From a bacterium (GTDB taxonomy: Bacteria > Desulfobacterota > Binatia > HRBIN30 > CADEER01), in NCBI GenBank assembly GCA_019637795.1, contig JAHBUY010000010.1, forward strand, positions 1 through 64,000: a stretch of 64,000 nucleotides of DNA, read 5' to 3'. Numbering within the stretch: the first letter of the stretch is position 1; each line of letters opens with the position of its first letter. Made by a program: the position numbers and the translations under genes. A model generated the notes under the pieces. The model saw only the letters and a list, made by a program, of their open reading frames with translations. It made no database searches and was not told where the DNA came from. Positions 18,934 through 31,960 of this stretch are shown here, one piece after another.

Positions 18934-21705
18934 CTACAGGCGCAGGCCGACCGGCAGGGACTCGTCGAGGATGCGCGCCCGCTCCTGGCCCTCGAGGGGG
19001 ACGACCTCGCTGACCAGGCGCGCGGCGCGTTCACCGTGCGGCAGGGTTCGCAGGTGCGCGGCGAGGCGATGGCGCAGGCCGTCGTCGAGATCGCGCTCGC
19101 GGTCGCCGACGCAGCGGGCCATCTGCGCGACGGCGAAGATGGTGCTCGCCGGACGCGGCCACGGCGCGTCGAGCAGGCGCGCCACCCACGCCTCCACCGT
19201 GGCGCGCGGCACGACGCAGTTCAGCGGTCCGGAGAATGGCGCGCGCGCCCCCAGTCGTCCGAGCGCCCAGATCTCCGCCTCGGTCGCTTTGCCCTTCGCC
19301 ACGACCGGCACCAGGGCGGCGCCGAGCTCCGCCTTCGCCTCCGGCGCCAGGCGCTCGCAGCTCGCCAGCAACTGCCAGTACTCGCGCAGCTCCTGCGGAC
19401 CGACCAGCGATCGCTTCTCCTTGATGCGCGCCTTCAGCCGCGGCAGCAGGAACGGCGCCGTCTGATTGAACAGCTCCTGCTGTTGCGCCCGGCTGAGGCC
19501 GCCGGCGATGCGCTTCCACAGCCCCCACCATTCGACGCGGCATTGCACCGCGCGCGGGAAGCGCATGCCCTGTGAATAGAGCTTCCACAGTTGCTGGATG
19601 CGCCACTCGTCGAGCGTCTCTCCGAAGCCGGGGCGGAGCAGAAAGCCGCACAGGTTGAGCCAGCGCGCCTCGTGCTCGGGGCTGGCGGCGCGTCCGGCCG
19701 CGCCGGCCAGCAGCGCGTCCCACAGGGCGCGGATCGCCGCCAGCGGCCAGGCGTCCTTGCCGGCGTCGAGCGCCGCCTCGAGCTCGCGCACCAGGGTCAC
19801 CGGGCTGCGCCCGCCGGCGGCGCCCTCGGGCGGGTAGACGCCGGCGAGCAGCGCCGTGGCCGCCGCCATCCGCGCCTCGGGGATCGCCAGCTCGCTCGCC
19901 GATTCCGGCGTCGGCTCGGCGTCCGCGGCGGCGGTCGCATCGCGCAGCCCGAACTGCAGGCGCCAGCGATGGTCGGTGGTCAGCGACCGGCACCACATCT
20001 CGAGCGTGCCGATCTCGGTCAGGCCGGCGACCACGTGCACCGGCAGCTCGGTCGCCGCCAGCTTCTTGCCGAAGCGCAGCACGGTGCGGATCGGCGGCAG
20101 CTCGGTGAGCGTCTCGCGCTCGGCGCGGACGACACTGCCGGCGGCGTCGCCGAGTCGGGTGCTCGAGGCGAAGAGCGGAAAGCTCACCGGCCGGTTGGCG
20201 AGGATGGTGAACCCCGGGCTGGTGATCTCGATCGTTTCGCCCTCGTGCTGGCCGCGGGCCACCAGGCACACCGCGTCCACCGCCGTCGCTGGCAGGTCCG
20301 GCGCCGGCGCCAGGCCGAGGAAGAAGGCGCGCGGGCTGCCGCCGCCGATGCGCACGCCGAGGCCGCGGCGCACCAGGCCGTAGTAGGCGGCGCCGCGCGA
20401 CACCGCGAGGTCGAGGCTGTCGCTCTCGAGGACGCCGAGCGGCCGGCCGCCGTTCCACTGCGCCAGTTGCGCGCACAGGCGGTCGCGGATCACCGCCGGG
20501 GTCAGCGCGCCGCCGTTGAAGAGCACGGCGTCCGGAGATCCGAGCGCGGCGTCGTCCGCGCCCAGGTGGTCGCCGGCGTGCTGGGCGAGGAACGCGGCGA
20601 GGTGGCGCGTGACCTCGGCCTCGGCGGCGAACGGCAGACCCCACTCCTGCAGCCCGGCGCGCGGCGTGCGGCGCGGCCGCGCCTCGGCGCCGACGAGCGG
20701 GAAGAAGCCGTCGAGCACCAGGTCGGCGACCTCGTCGCGGGCGAGCGACGCCTGCACGGCGCCGCCGACGACGGCGCGGCCACGGCCGCCGAGGTGGATC
20801 GGCACCGCGGCCGGCGGCTCTGCGGCGAGCAGGCGTTCCTTGGCGTCGCGGCAGAGGTTGGTCAGCAGGTGCCAGCGCTGGCTGTCGAGCTTTTCGCCCA
20901 GGCGCGGTTCGAGCAGGCGGGCGAGGGCGACGTCGATGTTGTCGCCGCCGAGCAGGATGTGGTCGCCGACCGCGAGCCGCTCCAGCGCCAGGCGCTCGCC
21001 GTCGGGGCGGATGCGCACCAGGCTGAAGTCGGTGGTGCCGCCGCCGACGTCGATCACCAGCGCCAGGTGGTACGGCCGCAGCCGCTCCTCCCACTCCGCC
21101 GGGTGGGCGCCGATCCAGGCGTAGAACGCGGCCTGCGGTTCCTCGATCAAGGTCACGCGCGGCAGACCGGCCTGCTGGGCGGCGGCGACGCTGAGCTCGC
21201 GCGCCACCTCGTCGAACGACGCCGGCACCGTCAGCACGACGTCCTGCGCCGCCAGCGGATCGTCGGGGAAGCGCTGGTCCCACGCCTCGCGCAGGTGCGC
21301 CAGGTAGCGCGCCGAGGCGGCGACCGGCGACACCTTGCGCACGCCCTCGGCCGCGGCCCAGGGCAGGATCGGCGCCTCGCGGTCGACGCCGCCATGGCAC
21401 AGCCACGACTTCGCCGACGACACCAGCCGCCCCGGCACGCGGGCGCCCTGGGCGCGCGCGTATTCGCCGACCGCATAGTCGCGCGCGGCGTCCCAGGGCA
21501 GGGCCAGAGCCCCCGGCGCGACGTCGTGCTCGCCGGCGAGATAGAGAAACGAGGGCAGGGTGGGCCGCTCGCCCACCGCTCCCTCGGCCACCAGTTGGGC
21601 GACGTCGAACGAGGCGATCGTCCGCCCGCCCGACCGGGTGTCGACGTACGCCACCGCCGAGTTGGTGGTGCCGAGATCGATGCCCACTATGAAGCGCGCC
21701 GCCAT
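18934..21705 (-). CDS. Large Hsp70-family protein with C-terminal extension (DUF3731-like)
   Basis: This 923-residue Hsp70-type protein has the ATPase signatures VGIDLGTTNSAVAYVD at the N-terminus, DVVLTVPASFDEVARELSVAAAQ near 190, LALVIDVGGGTTDFSLV near 240 and an NGGALTP segment near 395. After about residue 560 the substrate domain is atypical, and the last 300 residues are helical and Trp-rich (for example LWKLYSQGMRFPRA), as in DUF3731-bearing Hsp70s. The start is ATG 21705; a longer open frame upstream is repeat-derived. It is the third gene of a DUF2760-Hsp70-Hsp70 unit and has no DnaJ or GrpE partner nearby. Confidence 0.9.
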   Translation of the reverse strand: MAARFIVGIDLGTTNSAVAYVDTRSGGRTIASFDVAQLVAEGAVGERPTLPSFLYLAGEHDVAPGALALPWDAARDYAVGEYARAQGARVPGRLVSSAKSWLCHGGVDREAPILPWAAAEGVRKVSPVAASARYLAHLREAWDQRFPDDPLAAQDVVLTVPASFDEVARELSVAAAQQAGLPRVTLIEEPQAAFYAWIGAHPAEWEERLRPYHLALVIDVGGGTTDFSLVRIRPDGERLALERLAVGDHILLGGDNIDVALARLLEPRLGEKLDSQRWHLLTNLCRDAKERLLAAEPPAAVPIHLGGRGRAVVGGAVQASLARDEVADLVLDGFFPLVGAEARPRRTPRAGLQEWGLPFAAEAEVTRHLAAFLAQHAGDHLGADDAALGSPDAVLFNGGALTPAVIRDRLCAQLAQWNGGRPLGVLESDSLDLAVSRGAAYYGLVRRGLGVRIGGGSPRAFFLGLAPAPDLPATAVDAVCLVARGQHEGETIEITSPGFTILANRPVSFPLFASSTRLGDAAGSVVRAERETLTELPPIRTVLRFGKKLAATELPVHVVAGLTEIGTLEMWCRSLTTDHRWRLQFGLRDATAAADAEPTPESASELAIPEARMAAATALLAGVYPPEGAAGGRSPVTLVRELEAALDAGKDAWPLAAIRALWDALLAGAAGRAASPEHEARWLNLCGFLLRPGFGETLDEWRIQQLWKLYSQGMRFPRAVQCRVEWWGLWKRIAGGLSRAQQQELFNQTAPFLLPRLKARIKEKRSLVGPQELREYWQLLASCERLAPEAKAELGAALVPVVAKGKATEAEIWALGRLGARAPFSGPLNCVVPRATVEAWVARLLDAPWPRPASTIFAVAQMARCVGDRERDLDDGLRHRLAAHLRTLPHGERAARLVSEVVPLEGQERARILDESLPVGLRL

Positions 21706-21715
21706 AGATCCTCTT

Positions 21716-21773
21716 TCACCACGGAGGCACGGAGACACGGAGCGCCGTTCAGCCTCCGGGTCTCCGCGGTGAA
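21716..21773. repeat. Short palindromic derivative of the 182-bp repeat
   Basis: The left arm (21716-21742) is a nearly exact copy of the end of the 182-bp element. The right arm (21754-21773) is a degenerate inverse of it, and the core is only about 11 bases. It spans the stop codon of one Hsp70 gene and lies 11 bases before the start of the next. Confidence 0.75.
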
Positions 21774-23503
21774 GACTCGCCCTGGGTTCTGACGTTGAAT
21801 TCCAGCTTCCACCGCTGACCGTCGCGGCCGACGCACCACAGCTCGAGGACGCCGAGCGCGTTGACATCGGCCTCGAGGTGCACCGGGACGACGGCGCCCT
21901 CGTGGCCGCTCCAGTCGAGCGTCGCGTGCAGCGGCGGCAGCTCCTCGATCTCGTCGCCGCTCCAGGCGTCGAGCAGCAGCCCGGGATGGTCCTCGCGGCG
22001 GGTCGTCGAGCTGAGGAAGCGGAACTCGGTCGGCTCGCCGACCACCAGCGCCAGCTCCTGCGACGGCAGCTCGACGGCGCTGCCCTCCTCGAGCCCGTGC
22101 GGCACGACGCACAGCGCCTTGATCGGCGGCCGCATGCCGGGCACGGCGGGCATCGCGGATTCGATGCCGACGTAGAAGGTGCGCGCGATGCCGCCGCGGA
22201 TGCGCACGCCGCGGCCGCGCCGCGCCAGGCCGTAATAGGCGGCGCCGCGGGCCACCGCGAGCTCGGGGTCGGCGCCGTCGAGCACGCGCACCGCCCTGCC
22301 CGGATACCACTGGCCGAGCACCGACAGCAGGCGATCGCGCAGCGCCGTGGCGCGCATCACGCCGCCGTTGAACAGCACCGCCGTCGGGGCGGCGTCGGCG
22401 CTGCGGCCGAGGAACGAGGCGAGGTGGCGGGTGATGGCGGCATCGGCGGCGTACGGCAGGCCGAGCTCCTGCAGGCCGGCGCGGCGCGGCGCCTGCGGCC
22501 GATCGCCGAGCGCGCAGGGCGGGAAGAAGCCGTCGACCAGGGCGGTCGTCGCGTCGCCGCGGGCGACCTCGACCCGCAGCGCGCCGCCGACCACCTTGCG
22601 GCCGCGGCCGAGGATGGCGACGGGCAGGCCCGGCGGCGGCTCGCTGCCGAGCAGGCGCTCCTTCACCTCGCGGCAGCTCGCCACCAGGGCGCGCAGTTGC
22701 CAGGCATCGAGCGCCGTGCCGTCGGCGGCGAGGCGCTCGCGCACGGCGTAGGCGAGGGCGAGATCCATGTTGTCGCCGCCGAGCAGGATGTGCTCGCCGA
22801 CGGCGACCCGCTCGAGCTGCAGGCTGCCGTCCGCGTCGCGCGCCGCGATGAGGCTGAAGTCGGAGGTGCCGCCGCCGACATCGCACACCAGCAGGGAGTC
22901 GCCGACCGCGATCTGCCGGCGCCACTCGTCGCCGGCGGCGGCGATCCAGGCGTAGAGCGCCGCCTGCGGCTCCTCCAGCAGCGTGACCGCCGGCAGGCCG
23001 GCGTCCGCGGCGGCGCGCAGCGTCAGCTCGCGCGCCGCGGGATCGAACGACGCGGGCACGGTGAGCAGCACGTCCTGCTCGCCGATCGGGTCCTCGGGGA
23101 AGGCCGTGTTCCACGCCGCCGCGAGGTGGGCGAGGAAGCGCGCCGACGCGGCCACCGGCGACAGCGCGGGGACGTCGTCCGGGGCGTTCCACGGCAGCCG
23201 GATGCCGTCGCGATCGGGGCCGCCGTACGAGAGCCAGGACTTGGCCGAGGCGATCACCCGGTCGGGCACCTCGCTCGCCCGCTGGCGGGCGTAGATGCCG
23301 GCGATCGGCTCGCCCGATCCGCCCTCGGCGGCCGCCGGCAGGTAGAGAAACGACGGCAACTGCGGTGCCGCCTCGGTCGTGCCCGGCGCGGTGAGCTGCG
23401 GAATCGGCAGGACGCGAATCTCGTCGCTGCCGTCGAGCGGCGCATAGGCGACGACGGAGTTGGTGGTGCCGAGGTCGATGCCGATGACGTAGCGCGTGGT
23501 CAA
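21749..23503 (-). CDS. Hsp70-family protein, short form
   Basis: This 584-residue protein has a full Hsp70 ATPase domain: VIGIDLGTTNSVVAYAPLDG, DVLLTVPASFDPAARELTLRAAADAG, LLVCDVGGGTSDFSLIA and LFNGGVMRATALRDRL. The substrate-binding part is a reduced beta-domain of about 140 residues with no helical lid. The last few residues (SPRRPGG) come from the palindromic repeat that overlaps its end. It lies 21 bases after the DUF2760 gene and 43 bases before the larger Hsp70 gene, so all three are likely one operon. Confidence 0.92.
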   Translation of the reverse strand: MTTRYVIGIDLGTTNSVVAYAPLDGSDEIRVLPIPQLTAPGTTEAAPQLPSFLYLPAAAEGGSGEPIAGIYARQRASEVPDRVIASAKSWLSYGGPDRDGIRLPWNAPDDVPALSPVAASARFLAHLAAAWNTAFPEDPIGEQDVLLTVPASFDPAARELTLRAAADAGLPAVTLLEEPQAALYAWIAAAGDEWRRQIAVGDSLLVCDVGGGTSDFSLIAARDADGSLQLERVAVGEHILLGGDNMDLALAYAVRERLAADGTALDAWQLRALVASCREVKERLLGSEPPPGLPVAILGRGRKVVGGALRVEVARGDATTALVDGFFPPCALGDRPQAPRRAGLQELGLPYAADAAITRHLASFLGRSADAAPTAVLFNGGVMRATALRDRLLSVLGQWYPGRAVRVLDGADPELAVARGAAYYGLARRGRGVRIRGGIARTFYVGIESAMPAVPGMRPPIKALCVVPHGLEEGSAVELPSQELALVVGEPTEFRFLSSTTRREDHPGLLLDAWSGDEIEELPPLHATLDWSGHEGAVVPVHLEADVNALGVLELWCVGRDGQRWKLEFNVRTQGESSPRRPGG

Positions 23504-23524
23504 TGTCCCGCCGTCCTGGCCGCT

Positions 23525-24214
23525 CTACTGGACCTCGACCTCGGCCGGCGCCAGGATCGCGGCGTCGACGCCGGCGGTTTTCGGCAGCGCCACGTGGGTG
23601 GCCCGCCAGCCGCCGTGCTGCAGCACGCCCTGGAACGGCGGCTGGCCATGGACGTTGCCGGTGAGACGCACGGCGGCGGGTTCGAAGCCCGATGCCACCT
23701 CGACCGTCGCGCCGTCGTCCTCGGGATAGATGCGCGTGATCTCCATCCGTTCGTGCAGCGCCTTGCGGCAGCCGGCGTGGATGGCGCGCACGGCCGCGCC
23801 GACCTGCGCGTCGGTGTACGGCTGGATGTCCTCCTCGAGGAAGTCCACCAGGCGTCCTTCCTTCTGCAGCAGCGCCAGCAGGCGCAGGGCGCCCTCGGCC
23901 GTGCCATCGGCGGCCCCGCCGGCGCCGGCCGCAGGCGTCGGCGTATCGCCGCGCTGCATGCCGGCCAGGAGGGCGAGGATGGCGCCGACCAGCAGCGGCG
24001 CGCCGGTGAAGAACCAGACGAATTGCGGCCGCTGTCCGACCGACTGGCCGATCGAGTGCACGGCCTGCTGCAGGAAGCCCCCCTCGATCGGCGGCGTCGT
24101 GCCGGTCAGCTCCTGCACCACCAGCGCATGGCAGAGGATGTTGCCGGCGGCCAGCAGGACGGCCGAGAGCAGGATGACGATGATGAGCAGGGTGCGACCG
24201 CGCGCGTTCGACAT
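23525..24214 (-). CDS. DUF2760 family membrane protein, Hsp70-locus partner
   Basis: This 229-residue protein has two membrane segments (about 8-32 and 62-85), then a Pro/Ala-rich joint and a cytoplasmic C-terminal domain (about 100-229). That domain is the DUF2760 region, with a helical stretch (LRLLALLQKEGRLVDFLEEDI) and a beta part ending VHGQPPFQGVLQHGGWRATHV. The start follows GGAGGAG. DUF2760 genes are commonly found beside unusual Hsp70 genes. A membrane anchor or co-chaperone role for the two Hsp70s downstream is inference. Confidence 0.85.
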   Translation of the reverse strand: MSNARGRTLLIIVILLSAVLLAAGNILCHALVVQELTGTTPPIEGGFLQQAVHSIGQSVGQRPQFVWFFTGAPLLVGAILALLAGMQRGDTPTPAAGAGGAADGTAEGALRLLALLQKEGRLVDFLEEDIQPYTDAQVGAAVRAIHAGCRKALHERMEITRIYPEDDGATVEVASGFEPAAVRLTGNVHGQPPFQGVLQHGGWRATHVALPKTAGVDAAILAPAEVEVQ

Positions 24215-24251
24215 ACGGCGACTCCTCCAGTGCCGAGGTGACAAGCGACTG

Positions 24252-24280
24252 TGTATAGCCAACCCGCCTCGCCATCTCCA
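24252..24280 (-). promoter_or_regulatory. Candidate sigma-70-type promoter for the DUF2760-Hsp70 operon
   Basis: On the minus strand TGGAGA (24280-24275) and TATACA (24257-24252) are 17 bases apart and about 37 bases before the start codon. They match the consensus at 4 and 5 of 6 positions. I see no CIRCE-type inverted repeat. Confidence 0.4.
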
Positions 24281-24384
24281 TACGGCGGGCCGCTCCCGCC
24301 TGTTCCCCGTGCCCGCGCGATGGGGCGGGATGCGCGCCGCGGCGTCCGGTTGCGCCGATGGCTCGGAGTTGTCACACACGACGC

Positions 24385-25269
24385 ATGCCGGAACGCATCG
24401 GCATCGACCTCGGGGGGACCAAGATCGAAGGCGTCGTGCTCGACGACGCCACCGGCCAGGTTCTCCGGCGCGAGCGCGTGCCCACCGAGAGCGCCCGCGG
24501 CTACGACTACGTCGTCGACACGGTGGCGGCGCTGGTCGAACGCCTGCGCGCCGCGCATCCCGACGCGGCGACGATCGGCATCGGCACCCCGGGGGCGATC
24601 TCCAGCCGCACCGGACTGATGAAAAACTCGAACACCGCCTGCCTGAACGGCCGCGACCTGGCCGGCGATCTGCGGCGGCGGATCGGCTCGCCGCTGCGGG
24701 TGGAGAACGACGCCAACTGCTTCGCCCTCGCCGAGGCCCGGCACGGCGCCGGGCAGGGGGGCCGGCTGGTGTTCGGCGTCATCCTGGGCACCGGCGTCGG
24801 CGGTGGGTTGGTCATCGATGGCCGGCTCTGGTCGGGGCCGCAGCACATCGCCGGTGAATGGGGGCATCACGTCATCGATGTCCAGGGACCGCCGTGCTAT
24901 TGCGGCCAGCGCGGCTGCGTCGAGGCGCTGATCGCCGGGCCCGCCGTCGAGCGTCGCTATCGCGAGCGCGGCGGCGACGCCGCCGCGATGCCGGCGATCG
25001 TGGTGCGCGCCCGCGCCGGCGAGGCGCTCGCCCGCGAGGTGCTCGACGAGCTCCTCGCCCACTACGGGCGGGCGATGGCCAACCTGGTGACCATCCTCGA
25101 CCCCGACGTGGTGGTGCTCGGCGGCGGGTTGTCGCTGATCGACGAGCTCTACGACGCCGGGCGCGAGGCGGTGGCCCGGCGGGTGTTCAACGACGAGCTG
25201 CGGACACCGATCCGGCGCCACCAGCTCGGCGACTCCGCCGGCGTGATCGGCGCGGCGCTGCTGGAGTGA
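24385..25269 (+). CDS. ROK-family sugar kinase, Mak/NagK-like
   Basis: This 294-residue kinase has the phosphate-1 motif IGIDLGGTKIEGVVLD, the sugar-site text GTPGAISSRTGLMKNSNT, catalytic Asp in ENDANCFALAEA and the ROK zinc motif with GEWGHH followed by CYCGQRGCVEALIAG. The GTPGAIS and NSNTACLNG stretches most resemble E. coli Mak, a manno(fructo)kinase, but glucose or N-acetylglucosamine could also be the substrate. It is divergent from the chaperone operon and followed closely by a 182-bp repeat. Confidence 0.92.
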   Translation: MPERIGIDLGGTKIEGVVLDDATGQVLRRERVPTESARGYDYVVDTVAALVERLRAAHPDAATIGIGTPGAISSRTGLMKNSNTACLNGRDLAGDLRRRIGSPLRVENDANCFALAEARHGAGQGGRLVFGVILGTGVGGGLVIDGRLWSGPQHIAGEWGHHVIDVQGPPCYCGQRGCVEALIAGPAVERRYRERGGDAAAMPAIVVRARAGEALAREVLDELLAHYGRAMANLVTILDPDVVVLGGGLSLIDELYDAGREAVARRVFNDELRTPIRRHQLGDSAGVIGAALLE

Positions 25270-25301
25270 CGGGCATCGCGCGGACGGACCGCTCGGGTCA
25301 G

Positions 25302-25483
25302 CCTCGATACGACAAAACACCTTCACCACGGAGGCACGGAGCCACGGAGGGTGCAGCGTGGGAATGGCGGGTGGGCGCGATCCCTATGGCCATTGCTGAT
25401 GGCGTTGGGGATCTCGCCCCCGAACCCTCTCTTGTCCAGGTTACTCCGTGTCTCCGTGCCTCCGTGGTGAAATGTTTTCGTCA
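25302..25483. repeat. 182-bp interspersed repeat, copy A
   Basis: This copy has inverted ends: about 27 bases at the left (starting TCACCACGGAGGCACGGAG) match the inverse of the right end with one mismatch, and the match extends weakly outward on both sides. The core is about 95 bases. Copy B at 34821-35002 has the same length and differs at about 15 positions by eye. No open reading frame or transposase is inside, so it would be a non-autonomous element. It lies between the stops of the kinase and the exported protein, ending 2 bases from the latter. Confidence 0.88.
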
Positions 25484-25485
25484 GA

Positions 25486-26511
25486 TCAAGGTTCGAGCAG
25501 TTCCTTCGTCGACGGCATGCAGAGGAGGTCGGACTTCAGGACGTCGTAGTACTCGATCGCCTGCACGCCCGGCTCGAGCTTGTTGCGGATCTTGATCTTC
25601 CTCGGCAGCTTCAGATCCTCACTCGGTCCCGCGCCCTTGTCGGTGCGGATCTTGTAACAGATGAGATGCGCCTCGGGATTCCGCAGCGGCGCCGGCGTGG
25701 CGGTGCCGTTGGTGCGCTGCGATGGATTGCACTCGAGGAACGGCTTGAGGGCGACGACGAACTCCTTGCCGAACTGGTCGATGACCCGCACCGTGCGCTT
25801 CGCCGGCTTCGGCTTCCCCTCCGTCGTCTTGATCCGGTAGCACTTGTACGGGTCGATGCTCATCGGGACGTCCGGCGTATCGGTCGGCGAGCTGGTGGGC
25901 GTGATCGTCGACGTCCGCGTTGGCGTATTGCTCGGCGTGGCGGTGTTGGCCGGCGTCAGGGTGATCGTCGGGCTGACGCAGAAACCGGTGGCGCCGTTGC
26001 AGCTCGCGTTGTTCACGAACACGCCGGGCGTGTTGCAGGTGAACGGGGCCACCACCGGGCCGCAGGCCGGGATGGCCTCGTTCTGACAGCACTGCTTGGG
26101 CGTCGGCGTGATGGTCGGCGTGTCGGTGACCGTCGGCGTGTTGGTCACCGTGGCGGTGCGCGTCGCCGTCGTCGTGACGCTGGCGGTCGGCGTGTCGGTC
26201 GGCGTCGCCGTGGGGGTGCCGGTCGCGGTCGGCGTGCTGCTCGGCGTCGCCGTGGGCAGATCGCCGGCGACGCTGCAGCCGCCCAGGCAGTCGTCGTTCA
26301 GGTCGAACACCACGTTCGGACAGCTCGACGCGGTGCACGCCTGCGTGCAGGCCACCGAGCCCGACACGGCGTCGAGGCAGAAGCCGGCGCCGCAGCCACC
26401 GCCGCGGCACACGCAGCACATGGCGCCGACCGGCGGCGCGGCGAGTGTCGCCGCGACAACGATCGCGAATCCGACGAACGCCGCGAGCACGCGCACTGGA
26501 CGGTTCCGCAT
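25486..26511 (-). CDS. Exported protein with ten-cysteine module, Thr/Pro linkers and Cys-containing C-terminal domain
   Basis: This 341-residue exported protein starts at ATG 26511 after GGGAGGA and has a signal peptide cleaved near PVGA. Residues 30-78 are the ten-cysteine module (MCCVCRGGGCGAGFC, ACTQAC, SCPNVVF, DCLGGC) shared with the protein at 17679-18869. A Thr/Pro linker, a second short Cys segment (about 138-182, starting KQCCQNEAIPACG) and another linker follow. The C-terminal 125 residues hold two related halves (YKCYRIKTTEG with VRVIDQFGKE, and ICYKIRTDKG with KIKIRNKLEPG), like the DUF7450-type domains of exported proteins. It has no dockerin. Function unknown. Confidence 0.75.
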   Translation of the reverse strand: MRNRPVRVLAAFVGFAIVVAATLAAPPVGAMCCVCRGGGCGAGFCLDAVSGSVACTQACTASSCPNVVFDLNDDCLGGCSVAGDLPTATPSSTPTATGTPTATPTDTPTASVTTTATRTATVTNTPTVTDTPTITPTPKQCCQNEAIPACGPVVAPFTCNTPGVFVNNASCNGATGFCVSPTITLTPANTATPSNTPTRTSTITPTSSPTDTPDVPMSIDPYKCYRIKTTEGKPKPAKRTVRVIDQFGKEFVVALKPFLECNPSQRTNGTATPAPLRNPEAHLICYKIRTDKGAGPSEDLKLPRKIKIRNKLEPGVQAIEYYDVLKSDLLCMPSTKELLEP

Positions 26512-26775
26512 GTCTGTCCTCCCGAGCTGTCGCCATCGCAGGCGCGCCGTCCCGTTCACCCCAGGCGCGACTGCCCAGCACTCGACGACCACCAACTGCT
26601 GCAACCGGTCTAGGGAGCCGGCACCATGCATGTCAAAGTCGTCAGCGCAGATATGCGGCGCAGCGTATCGCCGACGGCTCGTCGACGTCCATTGCGGGAA
26701 TTCCCGTATGCCGGCGTCGGCGCCGCGGCGGCCCGCGGACCGCTGACGGCGGGTCGAGACATCAGCACCGGCGAT

Positions 26776-26814
26776 TCATTCTGTTCGTTTCACGAATGAC
26801 CGAATTTCATTCGG
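26776..26814. promoter_or_regulatory. Paired inverted repeats, candidate Lrp/AsnC-type operator
   Basis: TCATTC and GAATGA form a 24-base dyad with a 12-base gap (26776-26799). Directly next to it CCGAAT-TTC-ATTCGG is a perfect 15-base dyad (26800-26814). Both are just upstream of the candidate promoter of the regulator-gltB unit, where an autoregulating Lrp-family protein would bind. Confidence 0.45.
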
Positions 26815-26822
26815 CGGAAGTC

Positions 26823-26851
26823 TTGAATCCGATTCTGGACTCGACTATCCG
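26823..26851 (+). promoter_or_regulatory. Candidate promoter for the Lrp-gltB transcript
   Basis: TTGAAT and TATCCG are separated by 17 bases, with the start codon 15 bases further on. The regulator has no clear ribosome site, so its mRNA may have a very short leader. Confidence 0.4.
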
Positions 26852-26865
26852 AGCACGTACACCTT

Positions 26866-27411
26866 ATGAAATTCGATCTGGAACAGCCCGATCTCGACGA
26901 GATCGACCTGCGCATCCTGGCGCTGCTGCAGGAGCACTGTAAGACGCCGCTGGCCAAGATCGGCGAGCGGGTGGGGTTGTCGGCGCCGGCGGTGATCGAG
27001 CGCATCAAGAAGCTCGAGGAGAGCGGGGTCATCGTCGGCTACCGGGCGCTGATCGACGCGCGCAAGCTGGGGCACGACATCGGCGCCTTCATCGGCGTGC
27101 TCACCACCCATCCGCGCGGCATTCGCGACGTCGAGGAGCAGATCGCCAGCCGGCCCGAGGTGCTGGAGTGCCATCACGTCACCGGCGGCTACACGCTGCT
27201 CCTGAAGGTGCGGACGGCGGACACCTCGACGTTGGAGGAGCTGATCAGTCACCTGCGCTCGATCGAGGGGGTGACGCGCACCGAGACGATGGTGGTGTTG
27301 TCGACCTTCACCGAGCGGCAGTTGGAGGTGCGGCCGGAGGCGCCGCCGGTGAAGAAGCGGGCGCGCAAGTCGGTGAGCAAGGTGCTGCTGCAGGCGAAAT
27401 CCACCGGGTGA
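26866..27411 (+). CDS. Lrp/AsnC-family transcriptional regulator
   Basis: This 181-residue regulator has an N-terminal helix-turn-helix (DEIDLRILALLQEH, GERVGLSAPAVIERIKKLEESGVI) and a C-terminal ligand-binding RAM domain (about 70-150, VTGGYTLLLKV). An extra basic tail (VKKRARKSVSKVLL) of about 25 residues is longer than usual and could add DNA contact. It lies 13 bases before gltB in the same direction, so control of glutamate synthase by an amino acid signal is very likely, as Lrp does for gltBD in enteric bacteria. Ligand unknown. Confidence 0.93.
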   Translation: MKFDLEQPDLDEIDLRILALLQEHCKTPLAKIGERVGLSAPAVIERIKKLEESGVIVGYRALIDARKLGHDIGAFIGVLTTHPRGIRDVEEQIASRPEVLECHHVTGGYTLLLKVRTADTSTLEELISHLRSIEGVTRTETMVVLSTFTERQLEVRPEAPPVKKRARKSVSKVLLQAKSTG

Positions 27412-27424
27412 GAAGGAACGGCAC

Positions 27425-31954
<4,530 letters not shown>

Positions 31955-31960
31955 AGCAGT

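Larger units (their letters stand above)
26512..26865. other. 354-bp divergent intergenic region upstream of the exported protein and the Lrp-type regulator
   Basis: No gene is visible. The half nearer the regulator is clearly AT-richer than its surroundings. It holds a perfect 12-bp palindrome CGGGAATTCCCG at 26695-26706 and the inverted repeats and promoter listed separately. Confidence 0.7.

Noticed and set aside
18934..23503. Annotation of the two Hsp70s as DnaK
   Set aside because: Both lack the standard substrate domain and lid, and they share the locus with DUF2760, not dnaJ or grpE.
26695..26706. Perfect 12-bp palindrome as a regulator site
   Set aside because: It is isolated and not placed at a promoter-like pair; a restriction-like or chance palindrome is as likely.
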